Shown: positions 25,645-32,362 of the stretch, in pieces | Layout of the letters: the number at the start of each line of letters is the position of its first letter | Numbering within the stretch: position 1 is the stretch's first letter | Assembly: GCA_049322335.1 (NCBI GenBank) | Contig: JBMORL010000115.1 | Span: forward strand, 1 to 56,736 | DNA: 56,736 nt | Direction: 5' to 3' | Origin: JBMORL01 sp049322335 | GTDB lineage: Bacteria > Bacteroidota > Bacteroidia > Flavobacteriales_D > UBA2798 | The notes under the pieces: model-generated | What the model saw: the letters and a program-made list of their open reading frames with translations, nothing else | The model's database searches: none | What the model was told of the DNA's origin: nothing | Position numbers and translations under genes: made by a program

Positions 25645-26378
25645 TGTCTAAAATCGCAGACCTTTACAAAAAGGAAGTAAATTCAACCAATATAAAATTT
25701 CATGCCGTCCGGCAAGAAGTAATTGATCGTGATTGCGATCCCCTTACCAGTTTGGATATTGAAACAATTAGAAATAATTTTCTTAAAACATGGAATGAAA
25801 AATTTATTTCTTGCCAAACAAAGACAGATAAAGATTTATTGGTATTGGAAATAACGGATTTAAGTAGATACTTAGAATCCGGTGAAGTTTGGGATATCAG
25901 ACCTTATAATAATTATGAAGCTTCGAAATCATTGAGGCATCTTTGCGTACTTATTGTAGTTGAAATAAATAATTTTCTTGAAGCAATAGATGAAGATAAA
26001 GTAATTGAAGAAAAAGTTGAAGTGGAAAATGTAAATCAAAAAAAGGTTGATATTGAAAATGTAAATGAAGAAAAATCTGATGTAAAAAAAATAAAAGTTA
26101 AATTACCATTAGTATTAGATACTCATGAGAGCTGTTTAAAACAGGAAGAATGGGTTTTGTTTCTTCATTACATGAAAAAAAGAGGATATTTTCATTCTAA
26201 AACAAGACAAGGTATGATTGCCAAAATGATTTCAAGAATTACAGGTTTTAGCGAAGGTGAGTTAGAAAAACATCTTTCGAAGAGTTTAATTAAAGACATA
26301 TCTGAAAATAAAGAAATCATAGAAGGATTGTCATATAAATTAAATGCCTTAATATCAGATATTAAAAGCCCGAAATAA
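25641..26378 (+). CDS. Integrase-linked protein of unknown function
   Basis: 245 residues with no domain I can name. The N-terminal part (about 1-115) is helical and charged. Residues about 118-155 are a low-complexity Lys/Glu/Val/Asn linker with repeated VENVN-type units. The C-terminal 85 residues form a compact helical block (EEWVLFLHYMKKRGYFHSK, then MISRITGFSEGELEKHLSKS). Its start overlaps the integrase stop by 4 bases, so the two are translated together. Proteins of this kind often sit behind integrases in Bacteroidota elements; a recombination accessory role is inference. Confidence 0.6.
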   Translation: MMSKIADLYKKEVNSTNIKFHAVRQEVIDRDCDPLTSLDIETIRNNFLKTWNEKFISCQTKTDKDLLVLEITDLSRYLESGEVWDIRPYNNYEASKSLRHLCVLIVVEINNFLEAIDEDKVIEEKVEVENVNQKKVDIENVNEEKSDVKKIKVKLPLVLDTHESCLKQEEWVLFLHYMKKRGYFHSKTRQGMIAKMISRITGFSEGELEKHLSKSLIKDISENKEIIEGLSYKLNALISDIKSPK

Positions 26379-26452
26379 AAAAGTTCGCCCCAAAATTGGG
26401 GTGCTGTTGAATATCATTCGATTTTACTTTGTTTCTATTAAAACAGCAAACT

Positions 26453-26731
26453 ATGAGCGGCATCCTTCTATTAACCCAAGATCAATTCGAAATCATTCGA
26501 AAGAAACTTGAGAACATCGAAACATTATTGTCAAATGGAAAATCCAAAGACGAAAGCGAATGGATTTCTTCCAAAGAAGCTCAGGAAATTCTGGGAGTTG
26601 GTGAAACTACTCTCTGGAGTTATCGCAAAGACGGTTTAATACAAGCTTCAAAGATCAATAAGCGGCTTTATTTTAAACGATCTGACCTTTTAGGTCTCAT
26701 TGAATCCAAACAGCTTAAAAGTGTTGGTTAG
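26453..26731 (+). CDS. Excisionase-like helix-turn-helix protein
   Basis: 92 residues from the ATG at 26453; an in-frame upstream start at 26429 adds eight unlikely residues. After a short coiled-coil N-terminus (IRKKLENIETLL), residues about 39-90 form a MerR/excisionase-type winged helix (HTH_17): WISSKEAQEILGVGETTLWS, then KASKINKRLYFKRSDLLGLI-like spacing. Such proteins in Bacteroidota elements act as recombination directionality factors or as regulators of the downstream replication or mobilization genes. It sits between the integrase unit and rep, which fits this role. Confidence 0.8.
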   Translation: MSGILLLTQDQFEIIRKKLENIETLLSNGKSKDESEWISSKEAQEILGVGETTLWSYRKDGLIQASKINKRLYFKRSDLLGLIESKQLKSVG

Positions 26732-26821
26732 GCAATGCCGGAGGGCAACCTGATCGGGATGGCGACACGGGTAAACTGAGGTCGCGGTAGTTTCTACTTG
26801 TGCTAAAGTGTTCACAGACCT
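26732..26821 (+). other. GC-rich structured leader before rep
   Basis: This stretch is clearly richer in G and C than the rest of the element, with GCCGGAGGGC, GGGATGGCGACACGGG and GGTCGCGG. It contains no ORF. It leads into the hairpin at 26794-26834 and may be part of the replication origin or transfer origin. Confidence 0.4.
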
Positions 26822-26834
26822 TTGGCACTTGTAG
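26794..26834 (+). other. Candidate rolling-circle origin hairpin
   Basis: CTAC-TT-GTGC-T-AAAG (26794-26808) faces CTTT-G-GCAC-TT-GTAG (26820-26834) around an 11-base loop. All three paired blocks are exact and the interruptions are symmetrical (TT opposite TT, T opposite G). It lies at the start of the HUH rep gene, where double-strand origins of rolling-circle elements are often found. Confidence 0.45.
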
Positions 26835-27865
26835 AGCTATCCCAAAAAAACTCAATAAAAAAAGCCATTGTTAAAACGAAACAACGGCTTTTGAAAGAAA
26901 ATGAAACTTCTGCTAAAGTTGCATTTATGTCAAAGATAAAAGAAATGTCCCGATTATCAAGGACTTTCAAAGAATTTTTACTGAACGGGAAAATAGAAAG
27001 ACAATTACTAGGTTTATCTAATTGTCCAAATCTCACCGCAAGCGGTGAGATTTCCAAGATCAGTTGCGTAATTTATCCTAACGGTGAAGGGCATATACGT
27101 AAATACAAAGACCAGCGACAAAACCGGATTCATAGACCTCCCTTGCATGAAGGTGAACGAATAAATAAAAAGGGGCTAAGTATGAAAGCTGCTTCAAAAG
27201 TGAAAAGATGTATCCGGATATTATCTTATTACGCAGAAAAATTAGAAATAAAAAAAATAATGATCACCCTGACATACGGCAGATATTTTCCGGATGATCA
27301 TACTGCAAAAAAACATCTGGATGCTTTTTTCAAACGATTGAACAGAAAACAGAAGAAAAAAAATCAATGGATGATCAATTTATGGGTGGCTGAAAAACAA
27401 AAAAGGGGAGCTATACATTTTCACATTTTCAACTTAGGAAGAATTGAAAAAGAATTTGTAAATAAAGCATGGAATGAAATTGTACAACGATGGCAGATAA
27501 AATCCGGTTTTGAAAGACAGGAAATCTATCCGAATATAATTGTGGTAGAAAAACCAAGTGGTTATCTCGCAAAATACATTTCAAAAAGTGGAATGGAAAT
27601 ACATGGAAATTTATACGGCATGAGCAAAGGCGCAAGAAATATTTGCGAACCGATAGGACAAAACAATTTCTCATTTGACGACAGCATCATAAATTCAGTG
27701 ATCAGTGAATCTTTAAGAACTGCAAAAATACCCGAAGACAAATTATTTAAAGTATGCAGCGAAAACCAACCGCTATTGATCTGGTTTGCGGAAGGAGGAA
27801 ACAGAATTTTTGAAAAATTTGCAACAATAAAAACCATTATAGATCATGGAAAAACCCAGAATTGA
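26822..27865 (+). CDS. HUH replication initiator (Rep) protein
   Basis: 347 residues if the TTG at 26822 is used; the first ATG is at 26927 (36 codons in). The TTG lies within a hairpin, so the true start is uncertain. The HUH endonuclease motifs are in order: motif 1 MITLTYG near 147-153, motif 2 AIHFHIF with His199 and His201, and motif 3 YLAKYISK near 248-255 with the catalytic Tyr and Lys. Rep proteins of this type nick a specific hairpin and start rolling-circle replication or strand transfer. No capsid genes are present, so this is not a microvirus. Its stop overlaps the next small gene by 20 bases. Confidence 0.85.
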   Translation: MALVELSQKNSIKKAIVKTKQRLLKENETSAKVAFMSKIKEMSRLSRTFKEFLLNGKIERQLLGLSNCPNLTASGEISKISCVIYPNGEGHIRKYKDQRQNRIHRPPLHEGERINKKGLSMKAASKVKRCIRILSYYAEKLEIKKIMITLTYGRYFPDDHTAKKHLDAFFKRLNRKQKKKNQWMINLWVAEKQKRGAIHFHIFNLGRIEKEFVNKAWNEIVQRWQIKSGFERQEIYPNIIVVEKPSGYLAKYISKSGMEIHGNLYGMSKGARNICEPIGQNNFSFDDSIINSVISESLRTAKIPEDKLFKVCSENQPLLIWFAEGGNRIFEKFATIKTIIDHGKTQN

Positions 27866-28067
27866 TAAAAAAGACCTTGAAATTGTAAAAAAACAACTGG
27901 CTCACGGTGATCTGGTAACGATTGCCGAAATGACCGGCAAGAGCCGTTCACTTGTGCAGAAAGTATTTACAGGGGATGTTTCAAATTTCAGGGTCTTTGA
28001 GGCAGCTATTTCATTGCTTGAAAAGCGCAGAAAAACTCTGGAATCGATACGGAAGAAGCAAGAATAA
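27846..28067 (+). CDS. Small helix-turn-helix-like protein
   Basis: 73 residues. The middle (IAEMTGKSRSLVQKVFTGDV, about 27-46) reads like a helix-turn-helix, with a basic C-terminal helix (LEKRRKTLESIRKKQ). It overlaps the end of rep by 20 bases and is probably co-translated with it. It may regulate rep copy control. A small inverted repeat (CTACGT...ACGTAG, 28069-28086) follows the stop. Confidence 0.6.
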   Translation: MEKPRIDKKDLEIVKKQLAHGDLVTIAEMTGKSRSLVQKVFTGDVSNFRVFEAAISLLEKRRKTLESIRKKQE

Positions 28068-28279
28068 ACTACGTAAAAACACGTAGATTCTTGGCGTATC
28101 GCTTGGTAAATAGGGTGTAAAATAAACCCAGCAATAGCCCATCTATAACCCTGATTTATACCATTTTTGAGCCGTATTGAATCCATTTTTGTAACAAGCT
28201 ATTGACAATTCATTGGTTAAAATTTTCCAAAATATTTTATAATTTAGATTTTGTATAAACTATATTAGCTGAAGAATAA

Positions 28280-28594
28280 TTGGAATTTTCATTCGAAAAT
28301 AAGGAATTGCGTTTGATATGTGAACAACAAGAGGCCGCCATGAGTAAATTTGGTTCAGTTGTATCTTCCAAACTGCAAAATCGACTTGCAGATATTGAGG
28401 CAGCTAATACTGTTTTAGATCTTGTAGTTGGTGACCCAAAAGAACTAAATAATAGTGAATACAAAATTGAACTTTCAGAAGAATATCAATTAGTATTTTC
28501 TCCAAATCCAGTAAACGTACCCCTTCTTAAAACAGGTAAAATAAATTGGTCAAAGGTTAATCGAATTAAATTGGTAACAATCCGTAAAAAATAA
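28280..28594 (+). CDS. HigB/RelE-type toxin
   Basis: 104 residues resembling the HigB (plasmid maintenance killer) branch of RelE ribonuclease toxins. Typical features are the two N-terminal helices (SVVSSKLQNRLADIEAANTV), LSEEYQLVFSPNP in the middle and the closing strand VNRIKLVTIRKK. HigB toxins cut mRNA at the ribosome. The start is a TTG at 28280. The stop overlaps the ATG of the antitoxin-type gene by one base, and toxin before antitoxin is the HigBA order. It stands after a 212-base gap that probably holds the pair's promoter. I judge it a stability or defence module of the element. Confidence 0.8.
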   Translation: MEFSFENKELRLICEQQEAAMSKFGSVVSSKLQNRLADIEAANTVLDLVVGDPKELNNSEYKIELSEEYQLVFSPNPVNVPLLKTGKINWSKVNRIKLVTIRKK

Positions 28595-29673
28595 TGAATA
28601 AAGTAGAAGTATTTAATCCAAATTGGGTTTCACAACCAGGTAATACAATTTCTGATATTTTAGAAGAGCAAAACATTCCGTTGAGGAAGTTCGCTGAGAA
28701 AATGTCGGTTTCTTCTGAATTTGTAGAAAAACTTTTACGTGGAGAAATTCATATAAATTCTGAAATTGCGAAACAATTAGAAAGCACTTTAGGTTCATCT
28801 TCTGCTTTTTGGATTGAAAGAGAAACAAAATATCGTCAAAATTTTGAGAAACTACATTTAAAAGAAACAGAAGAATGGATTAATTCTTTGCCTGTAAAAG
28901 AAATGATTAAACTAGGTTGGATAAAAAAAACAGCTGACCTTGTCAAAGAATGTCTAAATTATTTTAAGGTAGATAGTATAAAAGAGTGGTATCAAAAATA
29001 CAATTTCGAATTAGGTTCGTATTCATTTCGAACTTCGCCAACATATAGTTCTGATAAAGGCTCTGTTGCAGCTTGGCTTAGACAAGGAGAAATTCTAACG
29101 GAAAATTTAGCTTGTAGAGATTGGAATGTAAAATTATTTGAGCAGAATTTACATGAGATTAAAAAACTAACTCGTAAGAAAAAGCCTATTGATTTTATTC
29201 CCAGCCTTATTAAAATTTGTGCAGAATGTGGGGTAGCTGTAGCGATAGTTAAAACCCCAGTTGGCTGCAAAGCTAGTGGAGCTACTAAATTTATTTCTCC
29301 TAATCGCGCTTTAATTTTGTTAAGTTTTAGATATTTATCTGATGATCATTTTTGGTTTACTTTTTTTCATGAAGCAGGACACTTAATTTTACATAACAAA
29401 AATATATTTATTGAGAACTTAGACATTTCTAAACCTATTTCTGAAGAAGAATTAGAGGCTAATTTATTTGCTGCGGAAGTCTTAATTCCACATGGATTGA
29501 AATCAGAATTACAATTTTTAAGAAGTAATAAACGAAAAATCGTTGATTTTGCCTCTAGAGCGGGAGTGTCTCCCGGAATAGTAGTTGGTCAATTACAGTT
29601 TCATGGATATATAGACAATAAATATTTGAATAGTTATAAAAGAAGATATTCTTGGGAAGAAATTCAAAGTTGA
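28594..29673 (+). CDS. HigA-type antitoxin fused to ImmA/IrrE metallopeptidase
   Basis: 359 residues. The N-terminal 75 residues are an XRE/HigA helix-turn-helix (ISDILEEQNIPLRKFAEKMS). The C-terminal part (about 190-345) is an ImmA/IrrE-family zinc peptidase domain with His259-Glu260-Ala-Gly-His263 and the third ligand region EEELEANLFAAEVLIPH near 284-300. In HigA-like proteins of this build the HTH binds the operator and the toxin, and the peptidase domain may sense a signal. Its stop is 6 bases from the stop of the Mrr-like gene on the other strand. The pair is likely autoregulated. Confidence 0.85.
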   Translation: MNKVEVFNPNWVSQPGNTISDILEEQNIPLRKFAEKMSVSSEFVEKLLRGEIHINSEIAKQLESTLGSSSAFWIERETKYRQNFEKLHLKETEEWINSLPVKEMIKLGWIKKTADLVKECLNYFKVDSIKEWYQKYNFELGSYSFRTSPTYSSDKGSVAAWLRQGEILTENLACRDWNVKLFEQNLHEIKKLTRKKKPIDFIPSLIKICAECGVAVAIVKTPVGCKASGATKFISPNRALILLSFRYLSDDHFWFTFFHEAGHLILHNKNIFIENLDISKPISEEELEANLFAAEVLIPHGLKSELQFLRSNKRKIVDFASRAGVSPGIVVGQLQFHGYIDNKYLNSYKRRYSWEEIQS

Positions 29674-29679
29674 TTTTTA

Positions 29680-30702
29680 TTAATTGGTATCCTCAATTAA
29701 GATTTGATCTAAGGTCTTGTCTTCAAGCCAAACCCCTGATTTTTTTTTAACATACGTATTGCATAGTGAAAAAACTTTTTCTTTATCTCCAAATCTCAAT
29801 AATTTTCTTTTACGCTTAGTTAGACTTTCGATAGCATTTTCTACGTATCCATATGTGGAAATAAATATGCCACCCTGTCTTTTTTCTTTAGTTACAACCT
29901 TGAAAAATTCTGTTAGAGATTTTTCACCAACAAGTTGTTTTGAACGCCAATGTTTAATTTCAATAATATAAGAAACAGACTTGCCCTTGATTTCAAAATT
30001 AAGTATAACATCTTTACCACCATCCTTTGAACTAGGTGTAAGTACAACTTCAAATCCCAATCCACGAAATAACTCTGCAATTACTCTTTCAATATCTCGC
30101 CATTCTAACTCGTTTAAACCAGTTCGATTATCATTAATACAATATATAATTTGTTGTGTACAATGTCTTAATATCTTATAGATTTCTGTTTCATCTTGAT
30201 CAGCTTCTACTTTTACTGCCCAATTAAATAAAGTATTAAAATTCAATTGTTGTATAGCAACTGGATCATATATGGATTTATCGAAATTAAAAGCATCTTC
30301 CTCAAAAATAGCTTCAGTAACAATAATTAGTTTTGTAAAACAATCAATTGTTGCTGCTGCAACTAATTCTTCCATTTCGTCCTTCTTAATCATTGAATTA
30401 TCTTCTCGATAATAAATAGCAATAGTTTCATCTTTATTAACTCCTTTGGATGCAATGAAATCAGGATTATGACGCTTCATTGAATCATAATCGGGAGCAT
30501 AACCTTCTAATTTTAACAATGATGAAAAAATCTTTTCTAATTCTTTGCGAATATTTTTTCTTGATAACTTATTGGCGTTAATTGTAAGTCCCTTAATTCG
30601 TTGCAATAATATTTTTTTATCTTTTCTATCCACCAAAGTATTTATATTTTGTTGGGCTTTTCTGCCAATTACAAATTGCGTCCTCAAGTATTTGCATTCC
30701 AA
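29680..30702 (-). CDS. Mrr-type restriction endonuclease
   Basis: Up to 340 residues. The C-terminal part (about 200-300) is an Mrr-like PD-(D/E)xK nuclease: FRGLGFEVVLTPSSKDGG, then the catalytic Asp231 in GGKDVIL and Glu248-Ile-Lys250 in YIIEIKHW, then GGIFISTYGYVENA. The N-terminal part (about 60-135) has a second, weaker nuclease-like pattern (PDFIAS, then IIVTEAIF). Mrr enzymes cut DNA carrying modified bases or foreign DNA. The ATG at 30702 overlaps the upstream gene by 77 bases; a GTG at 30633 or TTG at 30636 overlapping its stop is an attractive alternative start. It is the last gene of the modification-like operon. Confidence 0.8.
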   Translation of the reverse strand: MECKYLRTQFVIGRKAQQNINTLVDRKDKKILLQRIKGLTINANKLSRKNIRKELEKIFSSLLKLEGYAPDYDSMKRHNPDFIASKGVNKDETIAIYYREDNSMIKKDEMEELVAAATIDCFTKLIIVTEAIFEEDAFNFDKSIYDPVAIQQLNFNTLFNWAVKVEADQDETEIYKILRHCTQQIIYCINDNRTGLNELEWRDIERVIAELFRGLGFEVVLTPSSKDGGKDVILNFEIKGKSVSYIIEIKHWRSKQLVGEKSLTEFFKVVTKEKRQGGIFISTYGYVENAIESLTKRKRKLLRFGDKEKVFSLCNTYVKKKSGVWLEDKTLDQILIEDTN

Positions 30703-31549
30703 AACTTAGCTGAAGATGATTTTCTAATGCATCTAAAAATCCTTCTATTTGACCTGCATTCAAATTTTGACCGAACAGCATTTTAGATCCAAATAAAGGT
30801 CCTGTTGCACCTCTCATATACGTAGAGCCAGGTTCAATATCGACAAAGCCTAACTTTCCTATCATTGTTAAATAATCAAAAATTCCCATTCTTCCAAAAT
30901 ATTGAACTGATTGCATTGAATTATATAGAGTGTCAAATCTATCTCGTTTATTATTTGGAACGCACTTAAATGATTTTTTCAAAAAAGAAATATGCCCCCT
31001 TGAACCAATCCAATTAATATAAGAAGTAATCGCACCACCAGTTATTTTTGGTTTTAATGAGGCATACTTTCGATGGTTACCAAACTTTCCTTTACTTTTT
31101 AATCTCGTTTGATTATGCCGCAACCAATCAAGAAAGTCTAGCTGATTATTTATTATTCTGTCCCAAGTCCAAAGCCGTTGTCCCAATCCACCATAAACAG
31201 CGGCAGTTAATGACCATTTAGATTTTCCATTTTTTCCGAAATGTGTAGACAAAAAGACCAACCAAAAGGCTTCATCATAATTTTTTTTTCTATAGTGCAA
31301 TATAGCCGCTTTTAAAGGATCGAATGCAATATGATTCGGATCTTGACACTGATCACTAATTGTTGGTTTATTTTTTATAAATTCGATATACTTGACTCTA
31401 CGTATGCTATCAATAATTTGAGCTGTAAAGCAATCAAGTCTTGAGTTAGACCTAACTCCAGTTAATGGAATGATATTATTAAATGATATTAATTTCATCT
31501 TAATCGCCCTAGATAATTTAAGGTCATATGGTCTGATTGCTTGTCTCAT
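30626..31549 (-). CDS. Putative DNA base hypermodification enzyme (aGPT-Pplase-like)
   Basis: 307 residues. It resembles the alpha-glutamyl/putrescinyl-thymine pyrophosphorylase group (clade 3 type), proteins related to helix-hairpin-helix DNA glycosylases and predicted to replace activated groups on modified bases in DNA. Conserved-looking blocks are YDEAFWLVFLSTHFGK near 91-106, LWTWDRI near 126-132, FGNHRKYASL at 156-165, YFGRMGIFDYLTMI near 217-230 and PGSTYMRGATGPLFG near 240-254. I recognise the family by these motifs only. Its ATG overlaps the stop of the UDG-like gene by 4 bases (ATGA). The neighbours, a nucleotide-modifying enzyme and a nuclease, support a DNA modification role. Confidence 0.55.
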   Translation of the reverse strand: MRQAIRPYDLKLSRAIKMKLISFNNIIPLTGVRSNSRLDCFTAQIIDSIRRVKYIEFIKNKPTISDQCQDPNHIAFDPLKAAILHYRKKNYDEAFWLVFLSTHFGKNGKSKWSLTAAVYGGLGQRLWTWDRIINNQLDFLDWLRHNQTRLKSKGKFGNHRKYASLKPKITGGAITSYINWIGSRGHISFLKKSFKCVPNNKRDRFDTLYNSMQSVQYFGRMGIFDYLTMIGKLGFVDIEPGSTYMRGATGPLFGSKMLFGQNLNAGQIEGFLDALENHLQLSFGMQILEDAICNWQKSPTKYKYFGG

Positions 31550-32358
31550 TCTAGTATTTCTTTAGCTTTATTAGTAACCCATTTTCTTATTGATAAATGC
31601 ACTTCTGATGTTACACCATAACTACTTTGAATATTATGATTAAATCCTAAAACAGATACTTCTCTTTTGAAATTGATACCTCCAATATTATTTATTGTAC
31701 CTGTATAAGAAAACCCTTGCACACCCATAGTATCTTTCCTAGGTAGTGTCCAGCTCTTCATTAATGACTTCTTTAATTTTATTCCAGCTACTTTTTCCAA
31801 ATTATCAACTACTGTTTGACCATTTAAAATTAGTATTGTTATTTCTGAGTTTTTAATCAACTTTCCCAATACTTCAATAGTTAAATCTAACAATATCCTT
31901 TTCTGAGAATAAGAAAGTTCAGTCCATTTTGATGCTGTAGCGTATGGAATTAGATCGAGGTGACAAGCTTCACCTGATGGGAAATAATATGACATTGATG
32001 TGCCAGAAATAATATAATCAAGCTTTTTAAACCATTCGTCATAAGGATTTCTTAAAAAATACTCTTCACAAAATTCTTTAATCTTATTTAGGTGTTTTTC
32101 ACTTATTTCTGACCATTTTTTGATTCCAAGTGACTGAAGAGTATGAAATCGTCTTTTATTACCTTCAAGTTCTTTTCCATTTACATCCACAAATTCTCTA
32201 TTGCTAGGATTCAAACCAAGCGTTGCAATTTTTGAATTAGATACATTACCAAAAGATATTATTGGGCTTCCCCACATAATAACATCAGCCTTAGATAACC
32301 TAGGATCATTTAGCATATAAATTAAATCGCTTAGCTCTTTCTTCATATCACTCGGCAT
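31546..32358 (-). CDS. Uracil-DNA-glycosylase-fold-like protein
   Basis: 270 residues. The pattern resembles the UDG superfamily. A first strand is followed by GLNPSNREF at 48-56, comparable with the GINPG motif of MUG/TDG enzymes. GEACHLDLIPYATASKW lies at 129-145, and a strand ITILILNGQTVVDNL at 173-187 is comparable with the second UDG motif region. The usual HPSP box is not evident. It could remove or read a modified pyrimidine. It starts 4 bases after the stop of the ThyA-like gene and overlaps the next gene by 4, so it belongs to the operon. The fold call is moderate and the catalytic activity is unproven. Confidence 0.5.
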   Translation of the reverse strand: MPSDMKKELSDLIYMLNDPRLSKADVIMWGSPIISFGNVSNSKIATLGLNPSNREFVDVNGKELEGNKRRFHTLQSLGIKKWSEISEKHLNKIKEFCEEYFLRNPYDEWFKKLDYIISGTSMSYYFPSGEACHLDLIPYATASKWTELSYSQKRILLDLTIEVLGKLIKNSEITILILNGQTVVDNLEKVAGIKLKKSLMKSWTLPRKDTMGVQGFSYTGTINNIGGINFKREVSVLGFNHNIQSSYGVTSEVHLSIRKWVTNKAKEILE

Positions 32359-32362
32359 TTTA

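Noticed and set aside
26822..27865. Integrated microvirus (Microviridae) prophage based on the Rep protein
   Set aside because: No major capsid, pilot or spike protein genes are present in the element; Rep alone does not support a virus.
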